A stretch of 16,968 nucleotides of DNA, taken from the NCBI GenBank assembly GCA_943372725.1, contig CALRZT010000067.1, forward strand, positions 1 through 16,968, read 5' to 3'. Origin of the DNA: CAMDHY01 sp943372725 (lineage in GTDB: Bacteria > Pseudomonadota > Alphaproteobacteria > Rhizobiales > Segnochrobactraceae). The position numbers were made by a program, and so were the translations under genes. The first letter of the stretch is position 1. The number at the start of each line of letters is the position of its first letter. Positions 1-8,383 of this stretch are shown here, piece by piece. A model generated the notes under the pieces. The model worked only from the letters and a program-made list of their open reading frames with translations, ran no database searches and had not been told where the DNA came from.

Positions 1-239
1 CCGAGTGGGCTTTCTGGCCGGGTCCGACCGACTGCGGCGGTGGCGTCGCCACCACCACTAGCGCCGGCAACCTCCTGTCGCAGATCCAGTCGACCCGCCT
101 CGTCAGCTGCACCGAGGCGTCGTGGCGGATGTTCGGGCTGTCGTTTGCCGGCTGGAACGCTGTCGCCTCGGCGGGCCTCGTCGTCCTAACGCTCGCCGGC
201 GCCGTCGCCGGCCTGCAGCGGCGGGGAGTGGCGCGATGA
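1..239 (+). CDS. Disulfide bond formation protein B family, C-terminal part
   Basis: This is the 3' part of a gene that starts before the window; the first complete codon is at position 3 and the stop is TGA 237-239. The visible 78 residues begin EWAFWPGPTDCGG and contain a second cysteine in VSCTEASWR. That is the paired-cysteine periplasmic loop of DsbB-type quinone-dependent thiol oxidases. A hydrophobic segment (about AGWNAVASAGLVVLTLAGAVAG) then forms the last transmembrane helix, ending in a short basic tail. In the family, DsbB sits in the inner membrane, reoxidises DsbA-like proteins and passes electrons to quinone. The stop codon overlaps the start of the next gene (ATGA at 236-239), so the two are probably translationally coupled. 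The N-terminal CxxC pair is outside the window. The family call is fairly sure; no gene symbol is given because alphaproteobacterial DsbB-like proteins diverge from E. coli DsbB. Confidence 0.85.
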   Translation, partial: EWAFWPGPTDCGGGVATTTSAGNLLSQIQSTRLVSCTEASWRMFGLSFAGWNAVASAGLVVLTLAGAVAGLQRRGVAR

Positions 240-673
240 GCCTCCGCGTGCCGCGCGTGCCGGGCACCGCGTTCGCCTGGAGCGATCGCCTGGCGCCGGG
301 CCTCGACGACTTCGCGGCGCTCGCCGCCGAAGCCTTCGCCGCCCTGCCGGAAGATTTCCGGCGGCTCGCCGGCGACATCACCTTCCGGGTCGACGAGTTC
401 CCCGACGCCGAGGCCCTGGAGGCGGTCGGCCTCGAGAGCGAGTTCGACCTGCTCGGCCTGTTCGTCGGCGTCGGCATGGCGCACGACGCGGCGGTGCTGC
501 CGACGGGGCGGATGCCCAACCACATCTGGCTCTACCGCCGCCCGATCCTCGACTACTGGGCCGAGCACGAGGAGACGCTGGGCGCCATCGTCACCCATGT
601 CCTCGTCCACGAGATCGGCCACCATTTCGGCCTGTCGGACGACGACATGGAGGCGATCGAGGCGGGCGACTGA
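236..673 (+). CDS. Zincin-like metallopeptidase family protein (PF06262-like)
   Basis: A 145-residue protein whose start ATG 236 overlaps the preceding dsbB-like stop by ATGA. An in-frame ATG further upstream would add an arginine-rich stretch read from the dsbB coding region and is not used. The C-terminal half carries the motif HEIGHHFGLSDDDME (residues 125-139). Its HExxHH core (H125, E126, H129) is the zinc-binding and catalytic signature of the minimal zincin family once called DUF1025. The following Asp-rich segment probably supplies the third ligand (inference). No signal peptide or membrane segment is visible, so the protein should be cytoplasmic. Members are about 120-150 residues, so this one looks complete. 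The substrate is unknown in the family. The tight coupling to a DsbB-like gene is an arrangement I recognise from other alphaproteobacteria and does not by itself indicate function. Confidence 0.9.
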   Translation: MSLRVPRVPGTAFAWSDRLAPGLDDFAALAAEAFAALPEDFRRLAGDITFRVDEFPDAEALEAVGLESEFDLLGLFVGVGMAHDAAVLPTGRMPNHIWLYRRPILDYWAEHEETLGAIVTHVLVHEIGHHFGLSDDDMEAIEAGD

Positions 674-707
674 GCCGCCCGCCTCGTTGGCAACCGACCT
701 GGTTGCC
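659..707. terminator. Two tandem hairpins between convergent genes
   Basis: The first inverted repeat has 9-bp arms at 659-667 and 677-685 with a 9-nt loop, and spans the stop codon of the metallopeptidase gene. The second has perfect 7-bp arms at 689-695 (GGCAACC) and 701-707 (GGTTGCC) with loop GACCT. They lie in the 39-bp gap between the metallopeptidase gene and the converging ppa gene, where a bidirectional terminator is expected. Neither side has a clear T tract, so they may act with Rho or only as 3'-end stabilisers. Confidence 0.4.
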
Positions 708-712
708 GGCCC

Positions 713-1255
713 CTACTTGCCGGCCTTTGCCGCGTTCGCCCGCTCGATCGCCTCGACGATCATCTGCTCGGCGATGTCGACGCCGGCCCAGCGGACGATC
801 TTCACCCACTTGCCGGGCTCGAGATCCTTGTAGTGCTCGAAGAAGTGCTCGATCTGCTTGATCGTGATCTCCGGCATGTCCTCGTAGGAGCGGATCTTCT
901 CGTAGCGCAGCGTCAGGTGGTTGGACGGTACGGCGATGACCTTCTCGTCGCCGCCCTTCTCGTCTTCCATGATCAAAACGCCAATCGGCCGGCAGTTGAT
1001 GATGGCGCCCGGGATGATCGCCCGCGTGCTCGCCACCACCACGTCGATCGGGTCGCCGTCGTCCGACAGGGTGTGCGGGACGAAGCCGTAGTTCCCGGGA
1101 TAGCGCATCGGCGTGTAGAGGAAGCGGTCGACGACCAGTGCGCCGGCCTCCTTGTCCATCTCGTACTTGATCGGCTCGCCGCCGACGGGCACCTCGACGA
1201 TGACGTTGATGTCCTTGGGCGGCTTGTTGCCGGTGGCAACGGCGTCGATACGCAT
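713..1255 (-). CDS. ppa: Inorganic pyrophosphatase
   Basis: A 180-residue family I soluble inorganic pyrophosphatase, which hydrolyses PPi to two phosphates and pulls biosynthetic reactions forward in the cytoplasm. The diagnostic metal-binding signature DDGDPIDVV is at residues 65-73 (D66, D68, D71). Further expected acidic ligands are D98 and D103 in the MEDEKGGDEKV region, and the substrate-binding stretch RYPGNYGFVPHT is at 51-62. Length and motif spacing match bacterial Ppa (about 175-180 residues). The start is ATG 1255 (MRIDAVATGNKPP), preceded by GCGAGGATCTTTG with a GAGG ribosome site about 7 nt upstream. A longer in-frame start exists but adds a non-conserved leader. The gene lies downstream of a GNAT gene on the same strand after a 167-bp gap, so it is probably transcribed separately. 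Confidence 0.97.
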   Translation of the reverse strand: MRIDAVATGNKPPKDINVIVEVPVGGEPIKYEMDKEAGALVVDRFLYTPMRYPGNYGFVPHTLSDDGDPIDVVVASTRAIIPGAIINCRPIGVLIMEDEKGGDEKVIAVPSNHLTLRYEKIRSYEDMPEITIKQIEHFFEHYKDLEPGKWVKIVRWAGVDIAEQMIVEAIERANAAKAGK

Positions 1256-1422
1256 CAAAGATCCTCGCCTGAAGTCGGTGTCGGGGTCTGTCGGCGGCAC
1301 GGCGTCCGGGCGCGTGCGCCGCACAATGGCCGTGCGCGTCTAGCGCACGTTCCGCGACGGGGCAATTCGCCGTCCGGGTCGCCGCCGAGATGTCGCACGC
1401 GGGCGGCGACCGCCACGCCCGC

Positions 1423-1941
1423 TCAGCCGCGCGCCGGCGCCCACCCGAAGGCGAGCTTCGGCAGGATGCTCTCGCCGATGCGGTCCATCGAGCGGCCGAC
1501 GGCGCGGCCGCCGAGCGAGGTGTAGAAGCGCACCGCCGGCTCGTTGTCGGCGAGCGCCCAGACGACGACGCTGCGCCGCCCCTGCGCCGCGAGCTCCTGC
1601 TTGGCCGAGGCGAACAGCGCCCGGCCGAAGCCGAGCCCCTGATATTCCGGCCGGAGATAGATCTCGTAGATCTCGCCGCGGAAGGGCAGCGCCCGCGCCC
1701 GGCTCTGGCCGTAGGTGACGTAGCCCGCCACCTCGCGGCCGTGCTCGAGCAGCATCACTGGCACGCGCCGGCGGATCGCCCGCTCCCACCAGTTCGGCCC
1801 GCGCCGGGCGATCATCCGCTCGAGTTCGGTACCGGGCAGGATGCCGCGATAGGCGGTGCGCCAAGCCGAATCGTGCACGTCGGCGACCGCGCCCGCATCG
1901 TCGGGCGCCGCGCGTCGGATCGCGAGGGAGCTCGTCTTCAT
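1423..1941 (-). CDS. GNAT family N-acetyltransferase
   Basis: A 172-residue single-domain GNAT protein. Motif A, which binds the pyrophosphate of acetyl-CoA, is visible as YLRPEYQGLGFGRALF at residues 95-110 with the Q-x-x-G-x-G core. It is followed by the motif B region (VVVWALADNEPAVRFYTSLGGRAVGR) with the usual Asn and Tyr. Members transfer an acetyl group from acetyl-CoA to an amine on a small molecule or protein; the acceptor cannot be told from sequence. The ATG at 1941 has no Shine-Dalgarno sequence (the preceding bases are TTCCCCC), and a good -10 hexamer ends only 6 nt upstream of it, so the mRNA may be leaderless. It is divergent from the short-chain dehydrogenase gene. The 3' end is 167 bp from ppa with no strong terminator. 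Confidence 0.9.
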   Translation of the reverse strand: MKTSSLAIRRAAPDDAGAVADVHDSAWRTAYRGILPGTELERMIARRGPNWWERAIRRRVPVMLLEHGREVAGYVTYGQSRARALPFRGEIYEIYLRPEYQGLGFGRALFASAKQELAAQGRRSVVVWALADNEPAVRFYTSLGGRAVGRSMDRIGESILPKLAFGWAPARG

Positions 1942-1947
1942 GGGGGA

Positions 1948-1976
1948 AGATTACGGTGCGTCGCGGCAGCGGGTAA
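1948..1976 (-). promoter_or_regulatory. Candidate promoter of the GNAT gene, leaderless arrangement
   Basis: On the minus strand TTACCC (1976-1971), a 17-nt spacer and TAATCT (1953-1948) form a sigma-70-like promoter. The -10 ends 6 nt before the A of the GNAT start codon at 1941, so the expected start of transcription falls on or next to the ATG. This agrees with the absence of a Shine-Dalgarno sequence. It interlocks with a possible divergent promoter on the plus strand. Confidence 0.5.
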
Positions 1977-1979
1977 AGA
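1951..1979 (+). promoter_or_regulatory. Weak candidate promoter of the SDR gene
   Basis: TTACGG (1951-1956), a 17-nt spacer and TAAAGA (1974-1979) lie 35 bp upstream of the SDR start. The hexamers are imperfect, and the element overlaps the minus-strand GNAT promoter almost completely, so the two could not be occupied by polymerase together. Confidence 0.3.
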
Positions 1980-2003
1980 GGCATGGCGACGGGGACTGAA
2001 AGC

Positions 2004-2008
2004 GGGAG
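2004..2008 (+). promoter_or_regulatory. Ribosome binding site deciding the SDR start
   Basis: GGGAG at 2004-2008 directly abuts an ATG at 2009 (zero spacing) but lies 6 nt before a second in-frame ATG at 2015. The second has workable spacing, so it is preferred. Confidence 0.5.
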
Positions 2009-2014
2009 ATGTCG

Positions 2015-2809
2015 ATGCCGAGCCGCGACACTGGCACCGCCCTCGTCACCGGGGCCTCGAGCGGCATCGGCCGCGAGCTCGCCCGCCTTCACGCCGCCCG
2101 CGGCGGCGATCTCGTGCTCGTCGCCCGCCGCGCCGACCGTCTCGCGTCCCTCGTGGCCGAGCTCGAAGCCGCGCACGGCGTCCGGGTGCTGCCCGTCCCG
2201 CTCGACCTCACGGCCCCCGGCGCCGTTGACGAACTCGCTCGAACCGTCGAATCACACGGCCTCACCGTCGACGTCCTCGTCAACAACGCCGGCTTCGGCG
2301 GCGGCGGCGCCTTCGACGGGCGGCCCGCCGGTCTCGACGCGGCGATGGTGCGGCTGAACGCCGAGGTGCCGGTGGCGCTCTGCCGCGCCTTCCTGCCGGC
2401 GATGCGGGCGCGCGGCCGCGGCCGTGTCCTCAACGTCGCCTCGATCGTCGCCTTCGCGCCGGGGCCCGGCATGGCCGTCTACGCCGCCTCGAAGGCCTTC
2501 TTGCTGTCGTTCTCGGAGGCGCTGTCGGAGGAGCTCGCCGGCACCGGCGTCACCGTCACCGCCTTCTGCCCCGGCCTCACCGCCACCGAGTTCCACAGCA
2601 CCGCCGGCTACGTCGAAGACGGCCGCACCATCCCCGGCGGCCACGACGCCCGCACGGTCGCCGAGGCCGGCTACGCCGCCATGCTCGCCGGCCGCCGCAT
2701 CGCCTTCGCCGAAACGACGACCGCCGCCGCCTCGGTGTTGCCGCGGCTTCTGCCGCGCCGCCTCGTCGCCGCGCTGGTGGGGTCGATGGTGCGCCGCCGG
2801 AAGACGTGA
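2015..2809 (+). CDS. SDR family NAD(P)-dependent oxidoreductase
   Basis: A 264-residue classical short-chain dehydrogenase/reductase (266 if the ATG at 2009 is used). It has the cofactor glycine motif TGASSGIG (residues 12-19), the NNAG motif (90-93), the catalytic serine in NVASIVAF (S143) and the YAASK motif (Y156, K160). ARR after the second strand (residues 38-40) suggests NADP(H) preference (inference from the basic residues). The SSGIG, N-A-G and CPGLTATEF pattern is that of the broad FabG-like/DltE-like SDR group, which reduces or oxidises keto/hydroxyl groups on many substrates; the specific substrate is not predictable. The C-terminus is basic (RRLLPRRLVAA then RRRKT), with a short hydrophobic stretch that could associate with the membrane. 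The gene appears to be a single transcription unit with typA converging downstream. Confidence 0.92.
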   Translation: MPSRDTGTALVTGASSGIGRELARLHAARGGDLVLVARRADRLASLVAELEAAHGVRVLPVPLDLTAPGAVDELARTVESHGLTVDVLVNNAGFGGGGAFDGRPAGLDAAMVRLNAEVPVALCRAFLPAMRARGRGRVLNVASIVAFAPGPGMAVYAASKAFLLSFSEALSEELAGTGVTVTAFCPGLTATEFHSTAGYVEDGRTIPGGHDARTVAEAGYAAMLAGRRIAFAETTTAAASVLPRLLPRRLVAALVGSMVRRRKT

Positions 2810-2853
2810 CGGCGAAGCACTGTTCGCGGCGCCGCGCATGCCCTGAAACCAGA

Positions 2854-2876
2854 ACGGCGGCCCCTGGGGCCGCCGT
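2854..2876 (-). terminator. Hairpin terminator downstream of typA
   Basis: A perfect inverted repeat, ACGGCGGCCCC (2854-2864) and GGGGCCGCCGT (2866-2876), gives at least a 10-bp all-GC-rich stem with a 3-nt loop. Read on the minus strand it follows the typA stop by 38 bp and is succeeded by TTCTGGTTTC, a modest U-rich run. It also lies 44 bp after the SDR stop and could act in both directions. Confidence 0.6.
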
Positions 2877-2914
2877 CCAAACTCTCCGAAGTCTTCCGAC
2901 CGAAGCTCGCCCGC

Positions 2915-4738
<1,824 letters not shown>

Positions 4739-4797
4739 GAAAAACACCAAAAGGCGGGCCCGTGGATGCGCCGGGTCCGCTGCCTGTTTTGCGGCGC

Positions 4798-4825
4798 AAT
4801 ATAACCATCGGCGCCCGCCGGGCAA
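4798..4825 (-). promoter_or_regulatory. Candidate sigma-70 promoter of typA
   Basis: On the minus strand TTGCCC (4825-4820), a 16-nt spacer and TATATT (4803-4798) stand out as an AT-rich island in GC-rich DNA. They predict a leader of roughly 50 nt before the typA ATG at 4738. Confidence 0.55.
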
Positions 4826-5004
4826 TGGCCGTGTGGAGCCCTCGCCGCCACCAACCGTCGCAGGCTCACCGCGAGGCGCACGGCGTGCCGCAACGAGGCG
4901 GATCCGGCCGCCCGTCGTCGTGCTGCGCTGCGGCTTTACAAACGTCGCCGCCCGGCGTGGAATTGGAATAATCCGAAAACGGAAAGCCGAGGGAGGGGAA
5001 CCCC

Positions 5005-5358
5005 GTGTGCCGCATCTTCGCCGGTCAGGAGCCGGCCTCCTACGAGGGCCAGACGCGCTCCATCCGCCTCAACGGCCACTCCACCTCGATCCGTCTCGAG
5101 GCCGCCTTCTGGGCGATGCTGGAGGAGATCGCCGCGAGCCAGGGCATGAGCGTCGCCCGCTTCGCCTCGACGCTCCACGACGAGGTGCTGGAACTGCACG
5201 GCGAGGTCTCGAACTTCGCCTCGCTCCTGCGCTGCACCTGCCTCGTCTATGCGACCGAACTGCGGGAGCGGCCCGCCTGTGCCGGCGCGGCCGGGGAGAA
5301 TCGTCCGACCGCGAACGGCACCGTCCGTTCCGTGCCGGCGCTCGTCGCCGCCGAATGA
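5005..5358 (+). CDS. Ribbon-helix-helix domain protein (RHH_4-like)
   Basis: A 117-residue small protein starting with GTG at 5005, with the strong purine-rich ribosome site GGGAGGGGAA at 4991-5000 just upstream. Residues about 18-75 match the ribbon-helix-helix family found widely in Hyphomicrobiales. A beta strand with alternating residues (STSIRLE, 26-32) is followed by two helices, FWAMLEEIAASQGMSVARFASTLHDEVLEL and a conserved SNFASLLR segment. The N-terminal MCRIF motif is also typical of this family. RHH dimers usually place the beta ribbon in the DNA major groove, so a transcriptional regulator is likely, but targets are unknown. The tail after residue 88 is low in conservation signals. 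I see no convincing -10/-35 pair; the AT-richer stretch 4961-4981 may contain the promoter. Confidence 0.85.
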   Translation: MCRIFAGQEPASYEGQTRSIRLNGHSTSIRLEAAFWAMLEEIAASQGMSVARFASTLHDEVLELHGEVSNFASLLRCTCLVYATELRERPACAGAAGENRPTANGTVRSVPALVAAE

Positions 5359-5654
5359 CCGGGTACGGCGAGCTGCGCCGCCGTTCCGCCTGAGCAAAGA
5401 TCGGCCGGCATCGTCTGCGGCCCTGTAGTAGCGAGCTACCACCCGCCCGCCGCCCCGCTCGGCTACCGTTTTCGGACGATGCCGGAGCGGGGACCAAGAT
5501 GCGGCTGCGGGTGAGGACTTCGGGCACCGACCGGTCGGCCACGGCCTGCCGGCGCGTCGCGGCGTGCCGGTCGCCGGCCGCCGTCCTCCGATCGCATCCG
5601 CCCGGCGCCGCCGGGCGCGTTCCGTCGTTCCAGTAGCAGAGGAGTCCGCCGCCG
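5359..5654 (+). other. Non-coding stretch with nested inverted repeats
   Basis: These 296 bases carry no convincing gene. The centre holds two mutually exclusive inverted repeats. CCGGCATCGTC (5405-5415) pairs perfectly with GACGATGCCGG (5475-5485). CCCCGCTC (5453-5460) pairs with GAGCGGGG (5485-5492). A small 12-base near-palindrome, GTAGCGAGCTAC, lies at about 5427-5438. Folded as RNA these could make alternative structures upstream of the glyoxalase gene, or some could be operators. I see no long T tract typical of a terminator. The segment 5500-5640 looks featureless. The glyoxalase ribosome site GAGGAG is at 5639-5644. Confidence 0.4.
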
Positions 5655-6050
5655 ATGGCGAAGGCGATCCATTCGATGATCCGGGTGTTCGAAGAGGCCC
5701 GCTCGGTCGACTTCTACGACAAGGCGTTCGGCCTGAAGGTCGCCGACCGCTTCGACTTCGGCGGCTTCGTGCTGATCTACCTGCGCAGCCCCGACGCCGA
5801 CTTCGAGGTCGAGCTCACCGTCAACAAGGACCGCTCTGAGCCCTACCAGCTCGGTGACGGTTACGGCCACATCGCCTTCGTCGTCGACGACCTCGACGCC
5901 GAGCACGCCCGCTTTGAGCGCCTCGGCCTGTCGCCGAAGCCGGTGAAGGAGATGGGCTTCGAGGGCAAGCCCCTCGCCAAGTTCTTCTTCGTCGACGATC
6001 CCGACGGCTACAAGATCGAAGTCCTGCAGCGGCGTGGCCGCTACACCTGA
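5655..6050 (+). CDS. gloA: Lactoylglutathione lyase (glyoxalase I), VOC family
   Basis: A 131-residue vicinal-oxygen-chelate metalloenzyme of two beta-alpha-beta-beta-beta modules. The four metal ligands of glyoxalase I are in the expected places: H6 (AIHSMIRV), E53 (FEVELTVN), H72 (GYGHIAF) and E122 (GYKIEVLQ). The pattern is close to E. coli GloA (H5, E56, H74, E122). The enzyme isomerises the hemithioacetal of methylglyoxal and glutathione to S-lactoylglutathione for methylglyoxal detoxification in the cytoplasm. The segment ELTVNKDR is typical of class I GloA. Start ATG 5655 follows GAGGAG at 10 nt. The gene is probably monocistronic, ending 68 bp before the next start with an AT-rich interval between. 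Other VOC enzymes remain possible, but the ligand set makes glyoxalase I the best call. Confidence 0.85.
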   Translation: MAKAIHSMIRVFEEARSVDFYDKAFGLKVADRFDFGGFVLIYLRSPDADFEVELTVNKDRSEPYQLGDGYGHIAFVVDDLDAEHARFERLGLSPKPVKEMGFEGKPLAKFFFVDDPDGYKIEVLQRRGRYT

Positions 6051-6105
6051 GCCAGGAAAACCCGGCCAGGCTAAAATAAAAAAGCAAGATGTTCGAGGAA
6101 ACCGA

Positions 6106-6110
6106 GGAGG
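6106..6110 (+). promoter_or_regulatory. Ribosome binding site deciding the small-subunit start
   Basis: GGAGG at 6106-6110 sits 8 nt before ATG 6119. An upstream in-frame ATG at 6089 would translate through this site into an acidic stretch (EETEEEDE) and displace the Tat motif from the N-terminus, so 6119 is chosen. The AT-rich segment TAAAATAAAAAA just upstream (from 6072) may contain the -10 of this operon. Confidence 0.7.
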
Positions 6111-6118
6111 AAGACGAA

Positions 6119-6649
6119 ATGGAGACGCAGACACGGCCGCGGCTATCGCGGCGTGATCTCTTGAAGTCGTTCGGCGCGGCGGCGCTGGTGGTGAGTTCGG
6201 GCGTACTCGTCCATCCCGGCGAGGGCTGGGCGGTGGAGCCTTCGGCCCTGAAGCCGGAGACGGTGCGCACCCTCGTCAAGATGGCGCGCGACGTCTACCC
6301 GCACGACCAGGTGCCCGACCGCTTCTACGCCGTGGCGATGAAGTCGTTCGACACCCAGGCGGCGAGCGACGCCGCCTTCAAGGCGATGGTGGAGGACGGC
6401 GTCATCGCCCTCGACACGCTGGCGAACGCCCGCCAGGGCGTCGCCTATGTCGATGTTGGCTGGGAGGCCGACCGCGTCGCGCTGCTCAAGGAGATCGAGG
6501 ACGGGACCTTCTTCCAGAAGGTGCGCGGCAACCTCGTCACCGGCCTCTACAACAACGAGGAGGTGTGGCCGATCTTCGGCTACCAGGGCGAATCCGCCAG
6601 CAAGGGCGGCTACATCGACCGCGGCTTCGACGACATCGCCTGGCTCTGA
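6119..6649 (+). CDS. Tat-signal small subunit, gluconate 2-dehydrogenase subunit 3-like
   Basis: A 176-residue protein with an N-terminal twin-arginine signal: SRRDLLKSF (RR at residues 11-12), then a hydrophobic core (about residues 18-31), with probable cleavage near residue 38. The rest is helical and ends with an aromatic/glycine-rich segment (EEVWPIFGYQGE to DDIAWL). This resembles the subunit 3/gamma family that accompanies membrane-bound GMC dehydrogenases (gluconate 2-, fructose and FAD-glucose dehydrogenases). In those systems the small subunit carries the Tat signal and escorts the signal-less flavoprotein to the periplasm. The next gene, 64 bp downstream, is such a flavoprotein without a signal sequence, which supports the role. 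The GGAGG ribosome site at 6106-6110 fixes the start. Family membership is inferred from architecture and context, not a strong catalytic motif. Confidence 0.8.
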   Translation: METQTRPRLSRRDLLKSFGAAALVVSSGVLVHPGEGWAVEPSALKPETVRTLVKMARDVYPHDQVPDRFYAVAMKSFDTQAASDAAFKAMVEDGVIALDTLANARQGVAYVDVGWEADRVALLKEIEDGTFFQKVRGNLVTGLYNNEEVWPIFGYQGESASKGGYIDRGFDDIAWL

Positions 6650-6713
6650 CGCCGGCGCGTCCGTCCCCTCCCCGCCTCACGCAACGAACCAGAAACTCCC
6701 CGGAGGAAGCCCC

Positions 6714-8285
6714 ATGGCAGCCCCATTCTCGCAGGACGACGACAGCGTCGTCGTCATCGTCGGCTCCGGTGCCGGCGGCGGCACGCTCGGCACCGACCTC
6801 GCACGTCAAGGCATCAAGACCGTCATCCTCGAGGCCGGCAAGCGCGTCGAGATGGACGATTTCGTCAACAACGAGTGGCAGAGTTTCGTCGACATCTCCT
6901 GGCTCGATCCGCGCACCACCTCGGGCAGCTGGCGGGTGGCGAAGGACTTCCCCGGCCTGCCGGCGTGGATCGTCAAGGCGGTCGGCGGCTCCACCATCCA
7001 CTGGGCGGGCGCGTCGCTGCGCCTGCAGCCGCACGAGTTCAAGGCGCTCACCACCTACGGCCACGTGCCCGGCGCCAACCTGCTCGACTGGCCGATCACG
7101 CGCGAGGAGCTCGACCCCTACTACGCCCGCGCCGAGGACCGCATGGGCGTGACCCGCACCAACGGCATCGCCGGCCTGCCGGGCAACAACAACTACAAGG
7201 TCTTCGCCAAGGGCGCCGAGACGGTCGGCTACAAGGACTTCTCCACCGGCCGCATGGCGATCAACTCCGCCGAGCGCGACGGCCGCGGCGCCTGCCAGCA
7301 GATCGGCTTCTGCTTCCAGGGCTGCAAGTCCGGCGCGAAGTGGTCGACGCTGATCGCCGAGATCCCGAAGGGCGAGGCGACCGGCAATCTCGAGGTCAGG
7401 CCGCAGAGCCAGGTGCTGAAGATCGAGCACGACGCCTCCGGCAAGGTCACCGCCGTCGTCTATGCCGATGCGAACGGCGTCGAGCAGCGCCAGAAGGCCC
7501 GCGTCGTCTGCGTCGCCGGCAATTCGATCGAGAGCCCGCGACTGCTGCTGAACTCTGCCTCGTCGATGTTCCCCGACGGGCTCGCCAACTCCTCCGGCCA
7601 GGTCGGGCGCAACTACATGCGCCACCTCACCGGCTCGGTCTACGGCGTCTTCGACAAGCCGGTGCACATGTACCGCGGCACGACGATGGCCGGCATCATC
7701 CAGGACGAGGTGAAGAACGACCCGAGCCGTGGCTTCGTCGGCGGCTACGAGATGGAGACGCTCGCCCTCGGCCTGCCGTTCATGGCCGCCTTCCTCGATC
7801 CCGGCGCCTGGGGACGCGACTTCACCTCGGCCCTCGACGGCTACTCGCGCATGGCCGGCATGTGGATTGTCGGCGAGGACATGCCGCAGGAGACGAACGC
7901 CATCACCCTGCACCCGACGGAGAAGGACAAGTTCGGCCTGCCCGTGCCGAACGTGAACTTCGACGACCACCCGAACGACATCGCCATGCGCGCCCACGCC
8001 TACAAGGCCGGCCGCGCCGTCTACGAGGCCGTCGGCGCGACGCGCACCTTCCCGACGCCGCCCTACCCGTCGACGCACAACCTCGGCACCAACCGGATGA
8101 GCGAGAAGCCGCGTGACGGCGTCGTCAACAAGTGGGGCCAGTCCCACGACATCCCCAACCTGTTCGTCTCCGACGGCAGCCAGTTCACCACCGGTGGCGC
8201 CGAGAACCCGACCCTGACGATCGTGGCGCTCGCCACCCGCCAGGCCGAGTACATCGCCGACCAGATGGGCAAGAACGCCATCTGA
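6714..8285 (+). CDS. GMC-type FAD-dependent dehydrogenase, large subunit
   Basis: A 523-residue flavoprotein. The N-terminal Rossmann FAD motif is VIVGSGAGGGTLGTDLA (GxGxxG at 17-22), ending at the ribose-binding E40 in VILEAG. The mid-region has GGSTIHWAGASLR (91-103), the GMC signature region near the flavin. The C-terminus has STHNLGTNRM (453-462) and GGAENPTLTI (494-503), placing the catalytic His455 and Asn498. A cysteine cluster C194-x5-C200-x3-C204 (GACQQIGFCFQGCKSGAKW) lies where FAD-glucose/fructose dehydrogenases bind a 3Fe-4S cluster, so an iron-sulfur relay is possible (inference). No signal peptide is present; export would depend on the Tat-bearing small subunit encoded just upstream. 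ATG 6714 follows GGAGGAAGCCCC. The family oxidises alcohol/sugar hydroxyls and passes electrons to a cytochrome c subunit or quinone. No cytochrome gene is in the window and the substrate is unknown. Confidence 0.92.
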   Translation: MAAPFSQDDDSVVVIVGSGAGGGTLGTDLARQGIKTVILEAGKRVEMDDFVNNEWQSFVDISWLDPRTTSGSWRVAKDFPGLPAWIVKAVGGSTIHWAGASLRLQPHEFKALTTYGHVPGANLLDWPITREELDPYYARAEDRMGVTRTNGIAGLPGNNNYKVFAKGAETVGYKDFSTGRMAINSAERDGRGACQQIGFCFQGCKSGAKWSTLIAEIPKGEATGNLEVRPQSQVLKIEHDASGKVTAVVYADANGVEQRQKARVVCVAGNSIESPRLLLNSASSMFPDGLANSSGQVGRNYMRHLTGSVYGVFDKPVHMYRGTTMAGIIQDEVKNDPSRGFVGGYEMETLALGLPFMAAFLDPGAWGRDFTSALDGYSRMAGMWIVGEDMPQETNAITLHPTEKDKFGLPVPNVNFDDHPNDIAMRAHAYKAGRAVYEAVGATRTFPTPPYPSTHNLGTNRMSEKPRDGVVNKWGQSHDIPNLFVSDGSQFTTGGAENPTLTIVALATRQAEYIADQMGKNAI

Positions 8286-8308
8286 GGCCCAACGCCAACG
8301 GAGACTCC

Positions 8309-8335
8309 GGCGTGGCGGCACACCGCCGCCACGCC
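8309..8335 (+). terminator. Hairpin after the GMC dehydrogenase gene
   Basis: GGCGTGGCGG (8309-8318) and CCGCCACGCC (8326-8335) form a perfect 10-bp stem with a 7-nt loop, 24 bp after the GMC stop and 19 bp before the -35 of the next operon. It lacks a T tract, so it may be a Rho-assisted terminator or mRNA 3'-end stabiliser rather than a classical intrinsic terminator. Confidence 0.5.
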
Positions 8336-8353
8336 GTACACCCGCCGCCTCGA

Positions 8354-8383
8354 TTGACCCCCTCCCCCGGGGTTTGCTATACA
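8354..8383 (+). promoter_or_regulatory. Sigma-70 promoter of the Rieske operon
   Basis: TTGACC (8354-8359) is followed after 17 nt by CTATAC (8377-8382), or after 18 nt by TATACA (8378-8383). This is a near-consensus pair in an otherwise GC-rich gap. Transcription should start near 8390, giving a leader of about 50 nt before ATG 8441. Confidence 0.7.

Noticed and set aside
122..235. Upstream start of the metallopeptidase
   Set aside because: The extra residues are an Arg/Pro-rich read-through of the dsbB-like gene in another frame. The ATGA overlap at 236 is the natural start.
1349..1353. Minus-strand GGAAC as a possible EcfG promoter for ppa
   Set aside because: No CGTT follows at 16-18 nt on the minus strand; the bases there are GGCC.
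6089..6118. Upstream ATG extending the Tat small subunit by ten residues
   Set aside because: The added peptide (MFEETEEEDE) overlaps the GGAGG ribosome site at 6106-6110 and would push the twin-arginine motif inward.
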